A program made the translations under genes and the position numbers. This document shows, piece after piece, positions 1-9,401 of a stretch of 64,000 nt of DNA. The stretch's first letter is position 1. Each line of letters begins with the position of its first letter. The notes under the pieces were generated by a model that saw only the letters and a program-made list of their open reading frames with translations, ran no database searches and was not told where the DNA came from. The DNA comes from Allacma fusca (Eukaryota > Arthropoda > Collembola > Symphypleona > Sminthuridae), in contig OX359246.1 in the NCBI GenBank assembly GCA_947179485.1, positions 186,001-250,000 of the forward strand. Direction: 5' to 3'.

Positions 1-292
1 AAGCTTGTAGACTAATAGCATTATAACGCAATTTTTACAGTTAACATAATAAATAGCTAACATAAAGTGGAGCTATATATTTTCGAGAGTACATGCTCGT
101 TCAACTCCGTTCAAAATTTTTACAAAATGTCATAAATAAACCCAAGATTTATGACGTATCGTCGAGACGTTGTTTTAAAATTATTACAATAATCGAAAAT
201 ATGAATCCTAGTGTACACGTACAGCTCGATATAGACAAACTGTAAAGAGGCTGTGGAAAAAGCAATTACAAGGTACAAAGGACGAATTCAAA

Positions 293-2216
293 TCAGTCCG
301 AGTCAGATCCAGATTCTGATAACTGTAAATCGTCACGAAGTGAATACGAAGGCATTGATCGATTCGCTCCTGGAGCAGGGTGTGGTTTTTGTGAAATGGC
401 AGTGCTAGAGAAAGAGGACATGGTAGGGAGGGATGGAAGGGAAGGTAGCGGCTCTCGTTCAGTCACCACCTCCATATCATCATCGCTACTGTCGTCCTCG
501 CTGCTGTCGTCGTCACTACTAGAAACACTACTAGAGCTGCTACTGGACGACTCCGAGAGAGCTGAAGTGGTTGCTGACTTTTTCCGTGATGGAGGTGGAG
601 CTGGGACCGGGGCCGGGATCGCGACAGGGACCGGTGGTGGCGCTTGCTGTTGAGGTGGTGGATTCGAAATTTTGGGGATAGTAGGAGCTGGGACATGTGG
701 GACATGGGGAACATGTGGGACATGGGGGACATGTGGGACATGGGGGACATGGGGAACATGTGGGACATGTGGGACATGGGGGGTAGGTGGAGCAGGTGGG
801 GGGAAGGAAGTGGGGGAAGGTCCTGCCATGAGTAGATCATCGAAGTTTGTTAGCGATGGCATGGTCGAGGCAAGGGAAGGTAGTGATTGCGGTTGATGCT
901 GCTGTTTGCTGTGATTGCTAAGAAGAGCATCGAAGGCATTGCTACTGGCGCCAGGGGGCGAGAGTCGTTCCGGGGATGGATTCAAGGGGGATGTTCGCGG
1001 AAGCATTGGAGAGGACTGATGCTTCCTGGACGTTGTCGGTGGCTTCGACTTGTTATGCTTGGTTTCAAATGCGGAAGAGGGCTTACTCTCCATTCGGTGA
1101 TGCGAGGGAACCGGAGGCTGGTGATGCTTTTTAACTTCGGGCAATGTAGCCGCTGCGGGGGGAGCATCCTTTGGGACAATGTCCTTTACATACTTGGACA
1201 TCCGACTCGTTCCTTCTGGCCTGCAATCAAAAAGTAATTGATTTATACCCCATACTATAAAATTATTTGTTAAAGCATTCTTGACGTGATCTTGAAGCAG
1301 AGGCATCCAACAAAAATTCTTGGTGCCTACAACTCCGGACTTACTGGAAGCTTTCAAGAAGAAAATAAGAATGGATTAAAAATGAAGAATAATTCACTGA
1401 GTACAAAAATATCGAGTTAAGTACAACTATCAATATAATTAAGATATCCCACATAACAATACATACAAATATAAAATGACTAAATAATGCCAATAAAGTA
1501 TTGATGAATTAAACCAAACTATGTCAAGGTTTACCTACTGTTTGAGCTTCAACATTTAAAAATCCAAGTGCAATCGCTTTAATAAATTACTGAAAATAAG
1601 TAAAGTATACCCACCGAGTTTTCTTGACTTGAATGCTGTGATACAGCTTCTCAAGGACGCATTCTCCGGTGTCCGGATCAATGATAAGAACACATTCCTT
1701 GGCGTATTGCTTCCTAGGTCCTGAGAACAGACTGACACCACTTCCGTCCGCATTGGGCATAGAGATGGTCACCTGTCCACTCTGAACGTCCAACGTGGCC
1801 ATCTTTGACGTGTCCACGCTCGCAGGCTTGAAATCATACCTTTGAAGAGTTGCCAAAAATTAATGAAACAATTAATTATTAACCAATTTATTAACCAAGT
1901 AAATATTAACGATAACTACTCTGTCTCATAATTATACACTGATTTCACAAGATCTCATTCGAAATTTACCGTAGTCAATACACACTACAACAATCGCCAA
2001 ATATTTAAGGAAATTTTTGATTCAGCACATAACACTTAAATGAAAACAGGGGATTTACAACTGACACAAGCAATAAATAAGAAATTACCTGATTGTGTGG
2101 AAGGAATTGCCTTTGTTGCTGAAACTGTCACCGAACTTGAGTTCCCTCACCTCAGAGTCCAGTCCCATTTTCTCGGCGGCGGAGACACCGTTCAATTCAT
2201 GGGGTTGAAAGGTCAT
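293..2216 (-). CDS. EAF: ELL-associated factor (EAF), three exons
   Basis: Predicted exons are 2216-2089, 1839-1615 and 1220-293, giving 426 residues. Every junction is GT-AG and in phase; the joined codons give [12 protein letters not shown] and VKKTRPEG, both close to the vertebrate EAF1/EAF2 N-terminal domain. EAF proteins bind ELL, an RNA polymerase II elongation factor, and work in elongation complexes in the nucleus. The conserved EAF domain covers about residues 25-120 ([19 protein letters not shown] is visible in exon 2). The rest is low complexity: Pro/Ser-rich, ten HVP triplets at about 266-295, then a Ser/Asp/Glu-rich stretch at about 339-368 like the acidic activation region of the family. 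The protein is longer than human EAF1 (268 residues), mainly through this tail. The start was chosen at the first in-frame ATG, at 2216-2214. An additional upstream exon is possible. No clear AATAAA was seen beyond the stop. Confidence 0.9.
691..785 (-). repeat. 9-base coding tandem repeat (His-Val-Pro)x10 in EAF
   Basis: About ten tandem 9-base units (plus-strand form ggGACATGt with small variants) encode ten consecutive His-Val-Pro triplets. All length changes of whole units keep the frame. Variation between units is mostly at third codon positions. Confidence 0.9.
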
Positions 2217-3240
2217 CCCGGCGACTGACCCACTAAAATATGTTAGGAAATAAAAAAGGCTTTATCAGGATTCTTTCTTGGTTGTTACAGGCCCTTCTCC
2301 TGGGATTTTCTTGGAAAGACGGAGCAGCTGGTATTAGACCTGGGCCATCAACAACACACTCTCCATACGGCTCCGTAGCTCAAATCCTAAGTTACGATAC
2401 ACTTTAAATAATATCTAATTCTTAGAAAACAACCTCAACATTAATGCCAGTCAAATCATCTGTAAAAAAAAATGTAGAGTGACTTTATATTAAAGTTGAT
2501 TGGGAGTAAGTATAAGTAAAGTGGAACTTGTGCAAGAGCTTATTGGAGTGAGTTCAAGTAATTCAAGTATCGAGAAGGAGAGACGGAGAGAAGTGAAAGG
2601 GAAGAAAAATATTCCAGAGTCAACTGAAACTTGTCTCTACGTACATAAGTAACAAGTATGTAACTCCCATGTACTTATATACACACACACAGGTAAAAAT
2701 ATAATACGGCTCCCACATATGCACATATGCACCTTCCTAGTTCATATAGCCATATACACGCATATAGTTACCAGTACATACATACACTATAGGAATTGTC
2801 ATCTATGTAGACAGAGGGCAGGAGCAAGCTCTTTTTATCGCAATTACTTGGATAAATTACCAGCTTAAAAACGACATTCCCTATAATTATTACATACGTA
2901 TTTATAAAACTAATAACTACATTAACTACTAACTCACTTCCTTCCTAACCTCGTCGACTATATATATACTACTCAATTGCAAAAATACCAAATATCAACT
3001 ATCATTAGTCATTACCATTAAATTATACAATGTAATAATTACTCTCACTTGAAAGCACCCATAAAAGTACCAACATGCATGATTTGATTTTGAACGAACA
3101 CTCACTCAATTAATAAAGGTAGCGGGTTATGCAGGCCCATTCTGTAGTATGGAAAACAATTAACACAAAAAAATGATTGCTCATGTGGGAAAAAATATGA
3201 TTCTTAATTATCTTATCACACTTATTTTTACTTAAATCAT
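2217..3240. other. Intergenic, AT-rich, upstream of EAF
   Basis: No open frame with coding character on either strand. The first few hundred bases must include the EAF promoter, but no TATA box or initiator stands out. A short acac run lies near 2683-2692, and tatac/acata-rich DNA surrounds it. Confidence 0.5.
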
Positions 3241-3254
3241 AGACATGAGTTACA

Positions 3255-3545
3255 TGAGCCAAAGTCTAGATCGTCAGGATACTCTGGGCTGGAATAAAAT
3301 CCGGGAGGAATTATAGGGGAAACCGGGATGAGAGGATAAATTCCGGTGTTTACGGGATTGTGGGGCTGTATATAGATGAGAGGATAAATAACGGGATGGC
3401 GGAATGGGGTAAAAAATATTATGAGTGTCACTAAACTTACAGTAAGGAACGGGACAGGCAAATAGTTTCCAACGGTCCAGACAGCCTCAAGGGTCAAGGA
3501 ACCATATTTCATGGGACAGGACCGGACAGGACTTTTGTAACCAGC
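3255..3545. repeat. GGGAC/CCGGGA-rich repeat remnant
   Basis: This stretch is rich in GGGA, CCGGGA and GGGACAGG words and in short near-duplicates such as gatgagaggataaat, which occurs twice (about 3328 and 3376). The same words recur in the small element at 3648-3837 and near 7400 and 26500, which suggests a dispersed transposon family. Boundaries are not defined. Confidence 0.45.
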
Positions 3546-3647
3546 AGTTTTGAAGAAACCTAAAATTTTATTCAAAAAGATTTGTCGTCGTTATTTAATC
3601 TATAGTTTGCAATGTAAATTGTTGGTGACTTTTGGAAGACACCTGCG

Positions 3648-3837
3648 TAGGCGGCTTTTGTTCGGGATGGGACGTCCCGAGGTTTTCGGGACGGGATCGA
3701 GAATGGGACAGTTTCGGGAATTTTTTTTAACATGTTATTTCAGGACGGAATCAGGACGAACTTTTTTTGTCCCGAGGATTTCGGGACGGAACGGAATTGT
3801 CTGCAGGACAAAAAACTTGTCCCCAATAGAAGCCCTA
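3648..3837. mobile_element. Short hAT-like MITE with GGGACGG motifs
   Basis: The left end reads TAGGCGGCTTTTGTTCGGGA. The right end, reverse complemented, reads TAGGGCTTCTATTGGGGACA, so the two form imperfect terminal inverted repeats. The flanks carry acctgcg on both sides (3641-3647 and 3840-3846), with two extra bases on the right, so the duplication is near-exact. The inside is full of TCGGGACGG words in both directions and codes for nothing. The family assignment rests on end type and duplication size only. Confidence 0.55.
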
Positions 3838-3849
3838 CGACCTGCGATA

Positions 3850-5060
3850 AAATCTTCCCGTTCCTGCCAAGCAATTTCCATCCCAGTTCTCGCTGGTCAC
3901 GCATTTAATTCGAACCTCTAGCTCAGGTTCATTCATTCCATGAATAATAATTATCCTAAAGTGCCAAAACAGAGTAAAAAAAGGAGAAGCAAAACCCGGA
4001 GAGAGAATTTGAAAATAATTATTTCTTGTTACCCCACTGACACTTTCAAAATAAATTTTGATGCTTAATTATTGAATATGTCATTGGCCTGTCACAAATC
4101 AACCTACTACGCTGCAGAGTTGAGGAGAGTTGATAATTGTGGTCCATTGTGGGTATTGCGAATAAAGTTAAGGAGCAAAACGGGATGAATTCAGTATATC
4201 AACATGGAGCGTAAAACAGGACATGGAGAAATAGAAAATTTCAGTGCTTGATGCTGTAATTTTCGTCCTACAAATAGTGGTTATAAATAATAAAAATGCT
4301 GAGTTTGTAGCAAGATTTATGACAATTTTTCAGTTTATTTTATATGCACCCATTAAGCTAATTATATCACTGAAGGAGTCGTAACTGATGCGGATATTTA
4401 TAGGAAAAATTGTTGCTGAAATTCAAATCATTTAATGGGAGGGCTGGAAATACTGACCTTGACACCCAACAAAATAATTTTCTGAGCATTTATCATTTTA
4501 AGAATTTTAACAAGATGACGATATTTTTTCACCATATTTCTCAAATACCTTACTTGAGATTGAGACTTTCTGTCATCATCGTCATTTAACGCCCACCCAA
4601 ACCCTTCAAAAGGGTAGGCCCATAAATCTAGCATTTTCAAATTATTTATAACAGTCAGATTTAACATAAAAACTTGCAAAATAAAAAATTGGTCTCTTTC
4701 CATATTTTTGTTAATTTGACTCCAGATGTCCAGATTGTCATATCCACAAACTCCGCTCATAATCAGTGATTACAGCCGATGAAATTTGCTAGAACCGAAC
4801 ATCAATTTTAATTTTGTAAAAAATTTTTGGGGTAACAGGAAACATAATCTATTTAAATTCCGGTGGAAAAATTTCGTCAAAAGACCATTAATCCTAAGCA
4901 GTGGCAGGTCTTACAATCAGATAATTCCTTCTGATCAAAAAATTAGTCATGTCAAAACACTGGTCAAAATTTACGGGGTTTTCAAAATTTCGAGGTTTAA
5001 ATTTTGAGATTTCTTAAATTAATACAAAGGTCTGAATGGGGGTACTAACTAAGGCGGTTA
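3850..5060. other. Intergenic, no gene seen
   Basis: AT-rich DNA with scattered open frames of up to about 110 codons (for example 4428-4760 on the minus strand). Their composition looks random and they lack recognisable motifs. Confidence 0.5.
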
Positions 5061-5070
5061 GAACGAGGTG

Positions 5071-5078
5071 TTGCACTT
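5071..5078. repeat. Target-site duplication, left (outer element)
   Basis: ttgcactt, identical to 6987-6994. Confidence 0.9.
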
Positions 5079-5473
5079 CAGAGCTGCGCTCAAGTTCAAG
5101 TAGACCATGAGTATTTCAAGTCATGGTCAAGTTCGGGTCATGGTCAAGTAAAATATAATGGATACTTGAACATTCAAGGCATGGTCAAGTTATTTATTCT
5201 ACTTGACCCTGAGATTTGAAATCAAGTAGTTATCATGGTCAAGACAAAAAATTCTACTTGAGAGTCAAGTCATGTTCATGGTCAAGTAAAAATGTATAAA
5301 TCCTTGACCATGAACCATGAGTATTTCAAGTACTTATTCAAGTAACGTAACGTTACGCATATCGAAGTTGTGGCACTATATATTTCAATAGGTTTTCTTT
5401 CATAATGTTATCGTTACTCCGAGACTCCGTATCCATACATGTTCTTCTAAACTACATATTTTTGGGTTACGAT

Positions 5474-5481
5474 TCAATATC
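5474..5481. repeat. Target-site duplication, left (inner element)
   Basis: tcaatatc, identical to 6153-6160. Confidence 0.9.
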
Positions 5482-6152
5482 CAGTGCTCTCAATTTTACT
5501 CATTACTCGAATTTTTCATAAAGGGAGTAAGTGAGTATTGTACTTACTCGTACTCACACCTGCGAGTATGAGTAAGTAATGAGTAAGTAATTTTAAAAAG
5601 GTTGATGTTTAAGTAAGTAAAGAGTAAGTACGAACACTCATTCCCCGGTGTAATTTAAGTAATGAGTAAGACGAACTGCAAAGTATCAAAAAGTAAGTAT
5701 TGAGTAAGTAAACTCTTCTTTACTGGAGTAACTACCATAGAAAAAATGTTCTCCGACAATATCCATGACTTATATATGGTTTATGGAGGCAGATAACACA
5801 GGCCATAGGCAAACAATGCCTTTAAATACTTGCGACGATGCAAATCGTTAAACTTGAGTCGTTGACTACACTACCAAAGATGGCAGTGACGTGGATTATA
5901 TTTGAAAATGCGTAAGTATTACTTGAGTACTATGCAGACAAAAGTAAGTAAAGAGTAAGTAATATCAGCTTATTTTTGCGAATAAGTAAGTAAAGAGTAA
6001 GTATTACACTGCGACCCGAAATTTTGAGGGAATAAAGAGTAAGTCAGATAGCTACCATGAAGCCCCTGAGTAAGTAAAAAGTAAGTACTGGACATCATGA
6101 GAGGCAAAATTATGAGTAAAGAGTAAGTAAGGGTGTCTAACTGAGAGCACTG
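5482..6152. mobile_element. hAT-like MITE nested inside the outer element
   Basis: The ends are CAGTGCTCTCA and TGAGAGCACTG, an 11-base perfect inverted repeat. The flanks are the identical 8-base duplication tcaatatc (5474-5481 and 6153-6160). The 671-base interior is non-coding and built largely from GAGTAAGTA words, mostly on the plus strand, with reverse copies near the left end. Its end sequence differs from that of the outer element, so it is a separate family that inserted later. Confidence 0.9.
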
Positions 6153-6160
6153 TCAATATC
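6153..6160. repeat. Target-site duplication, right (inner element)
   Basis: tcaatatc, identical to 5474-5481. Confidence 0.9.
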
Positions 6161-6986
6161 TCTAGATATTGGAAAGCCACAGCTGTAATAGTGAACGAAA
6201 GAAAACGAATATAAAAACTTTGGAGCAGCACCTATGAAAGCAACAGTGTTCAATGTTCGATTGTTGTATAAAATAAACACGTTGTTAATCAATCAAGTTA
6301 CTTAAATCCAAGTACTCTTTTCATTCTAAACAATTTAACATCTGTAAAACGTTAAACACTACCACATAAGCCAGTTTGTTTCATTAACAGGGTGGACGCT
6401 GAACTGTAGATATTTTCAGTGAAGCACAACCCAAACTTGAATGTTAGCGTAAGTAATTATTATTAACAGGAAAATTCAATGGGAAATGATTTACTTACTT
6501 CTAAAAGACTGTTTACCTTACAATTAGCAGAGACTATTCGTAGTTTCTCGTGATTGAAGGTTGGCTAAAACTAAAACACAAGACATTAAAATATCCAACT
6601 GAAGCAGCAACTCAAAATTTACTTGGAGAAGCTTGACAATTGTGAATAATATTGTTATTTGCTGTTTTAACCATAAATGGTGTACTTGGTGTATTTTAAG
6701 TGTGAATACTATTTTTCTATTTCTATTTTTTTAAAAACTTGACAGTTCAAGTCAAGTTCAAGTTCGGGTCATGGTCAAGTCATGGTCAAGTCAAGAGTTG
6801 TCCCTGCTATACTTGACCAGGTTCAAGTTACGCGGAAAGTACTTGAATACTTGACCCTGAATTTTCAAGTAATTGTCTGACCATGAACCGTCAAGTTCAA
6901 GACCGTCTGAAAAACCTACTTGACTGTCAGGGTCAAGTCAAGTTCAGGGTCAAGTTTGGGATTTACTTGACTTGAGCGCAGCTCTG

Positions 6987-6994
6987 TTGCACTT
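6987..6994. repeat. Target-site duplication, right (outer element)
   Basis: ttgcactt, identical to 5071-5078. Confidence 0.9.
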
Positions 6995-7290
6995 GGTTCT
7001 AATCCGGTAAGTGCGTCAGAAAATCACGGAAGTAACGCGAAATAACGCAAAAAATTACGGTTTTTCAGGATTTAGCGGTCAAAATTTTGAAAACTCAAAA
7101 TTGAAATCAATATTCGATTCCCGGTTACCACCAAAGTTCGAACGAGGTATTGCACTGGATTTTATTCTTACTAAATACTTCTGGATTTATATAGAATTTT
7201 CATGCCGTGTAGCCAAATCGTATATAATTATAGGGAAATTATTTATATGTAAATGCGCGGTGATGAGATAAAACATATAGTTTAGATATT
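6995..7290. other. Repeat-like flank of the outer transposon
   Basis: The sequence gaacgaggtattgcact at 7139-7155 closely matches gaacgaggtgttgcact on the left flank of the transposon (5061-5077). ggttctaatcc at 6995-7005 resembles a tRNA B box. The host sequence may therefore be an old tRNA-derived repeat. An open frame at 7011-7271 has no recognisable feature. Confidence 0.35.
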
Positions 7291-7399
7291 TTTTTAAATA
7301 AAAGCAATTTGCTGTACACATGCAGTTTCACTATAGCCAAAGGAACTACTTGCATGAAATTCTTATGCGAAAATGTGCAATGATATATTTTCTGAGATG

Positions 7400-7575
7400 A
7401 CAATTTTGCTGTCCCCATCCCGTCCCGATTTTATCTAGGGAAAATTGTAATGCCTTCGTCCCTGCCCGACTTTTTGTGGGAACAATTTGCCTGTCCCCGT
7501 CACGTCCCGATTTCGTCTATATAGGGACATGTTAAGTCCTATGTCCAATGTCCCATCCCTAAAGCGCTTACAAAA
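7400..7575. repeat. GTCCC-rich repeat remnant, hAT-like family
   Basis: Repeated gtccccatcccgtcccga and related words, ending in catcccta (tagggatg in reverse), resemble the end of the small element at 3648-3837. No matching left end or target duplication was found, so it is likely truncated. Confidence 0.45.
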
Positions 7576-9270
7576 TATACACTTATTCTTACAATTAACG
7601 TAAGCGTATAAGCTTTACAAAGTAATTTCTGATTAGGATATTCCTTATATTTTACCATTATAACAGCTCGTAATCTCCAAGTTCGTGCTACAATTTGGAG
7701 TTAAATATTTTTTGTTCCAGTAATTACTAGTACTAAATGGTCTAATTGCAAGTGCTGTACAAAATCATGAACACGTAGACCATTGTTTAAGAATTTGTAA
7801 ATTATTAATCTATCATTCATTCCTCCAGTTCCATGTTTAAAAATCAACGTGATTCAAAAATTGAAGCTACGGAAGACTAAAAACGCTAAAATATGAGTGC
7901 TTACATTGGTTTAGCACTTTCCCTCCTAATGGTGAATTTTTCTCAACCTAGCTTTTTAACTGGTCACGGCCTCAACTGTCAACTAATTGTAAGGCCAACC
8001 TTACAATTACAATTGTTTCTGGAAAGTTCGGGCCTATAATTCAATTTCAATCATATTTTCAAAACATTTGAATTTGGATAAGAAAAAAATTTAATTTGGA
8101 GATCTAAGAAAATACCAACTTGGCATAATTATATGTACCATTGGCCAACTTTGAGTCTAAAGTGAGCATTGACAATATAGCCAAATATTCCGCGGTATTT
8201 ACTTTAAGGGACAATTCTCGCACTGCTTTTTACTCACAATACAATGCTGCACTAATTGTAAGTGCAACCCTTTCGGCCGAATTCTCTCCTTGTCAGTAGT
8301 ACCTTCTGATACGAATTGAAACGAACAAAAAAATGCATCTGTAATTTTGAGTGCAAAAATCATCTCTCCGCGATTGTTTAAGGATGTCACGTACAGGGCG
8401 ACGTCAGTTACGGCCATCTCTCGAATCCTCACTCCCTTTATTGTAATAATTATATGTTGAGCTCATTTCAAAAATTTCCGTTACAAATTTTTGAAAATGT
8501 TTATTTCGATTTTTTTAAAAAAATAGTGTTAACATTACTTACTAAAGTGTGTAAAAAATTTCAAAGAAATCGGTGGAACAGTTGAGGGGAAATCAATGTT
8601 TTTATATTTTACGTACGAAAACGCCAACCCATTTCATAACGACCCCATCCGCGTTTTCGGTCTAAACAGTGTTAGCAAAAATGAACGAAATCGGTCGAGG
8701 AGTTTTAGAAGAAAACTGCGCGACAAACAGACCCGCGGAATCACGGACAACACTATATTTTATAAGGGGTCTGATGCCGCCCTAGAGGCTTTGATTCTCA
8801 GTGATTACTGGTTGCTAAACAAATTCCCTAAGAAAAAGCCCCCATGGTATTGTTCCTCCTATAAACATCGAATTGTATATGTTCGTACTTTCGTAGTATA
8901 CGCGGTCATGTCTGTCCCAGTCAGCTGTAAAATATCACATCAGACTCAGTCATTATAATTGAACTGTATATCAGTCCCAGTCGGTTCTAAGATTTGTCCC
9001 TTCAGTCTTTCCCCTGAGTTCAACACTGAATAACCATGGATGACACACTTACTAGAGTTAAATATGTTGGGATAAATGTGTAGGTTTACGTTGTTAAAAT
9101 TTATAATTGAATCAGTACTTACTTTCTTAAACAATGAAGATAATATTTAGACTAATTAAATTATCACTCTTAAAGAACTGTTTAAGCGTGTCCTACAAAG
9201 CTGCTACAATGAAAATAGCAATGAGTTATAGTAACAACTGATTTTGTCATAGGTAAAAAAAATGTACAAT
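7576..9270. other. Intergenic with probable transposon-derived tail
   Basis: The stretch 8555-8760 contains two spaced gaaatcggt words (about 8565 and 8690), followed by gacaaacagacccgcgg. This kind of tail is common in arthropod repeated elements. The open frame at 8596-8958 runs through it and is not a credible gene. 8905-9030 has repeated cagtcccagt words, seen again near 13230. No gene is supported. Confidence 0.4.
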
Positions 9271-9274
9271 ATTT

Positions 9275-9284
9275 TTTATTTATT
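9275..9284 (-). terminator. PUS3 poly(A) signal (overlapping AATAAA)
   Basis: Two overlapping AATAAA hexamers on the minus strand, about 120 bases after the PUS3 stop. Confidence 0.6.
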
Positions 9285-9401
9285 GTCAATCGCATGAATT
9301 ATCCGATTAATCAAAACTTTACTCCAATATACTTAAAGTATATGATGGCGATTGATAAAAACTCACAATACGATTGATTAGTAAAATTACATTTGATCAG
9401 T

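Larger units (their letters stand above)
5079..6986. mobile_element. Non-autonomous hAT-like transposon (outer element)
   Basis: The element begins with cagagctgcgctcaagt and ends with its exact reverse complement, a 17-base perfect terminal inverted repeat. It is flanked by the identical 8-base direct repeat ttgcactt (5071-5078 and 6987-6994). A CAG-type end with an 8-base duplication is typical of hAT elements. Both subterminal regions (about 5090-5340 and 6735-6970) are packed with TCATGGTCAAGT and TTCAAGT words in both orientations, probably transposase binding sites. No transposase-like open frame is present. Without the inner insertion the element is about 1.23 kb. A solo copy of 12 bases of this end lies at 9953-9964. 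Confidence 0.9.

Noticed and set aside
8596-8958. 120-codon plus-strand frame
   Set aside because: It contains repeat-tail words (gaaatcggt, gacaaacagaccc) and no protein motif.
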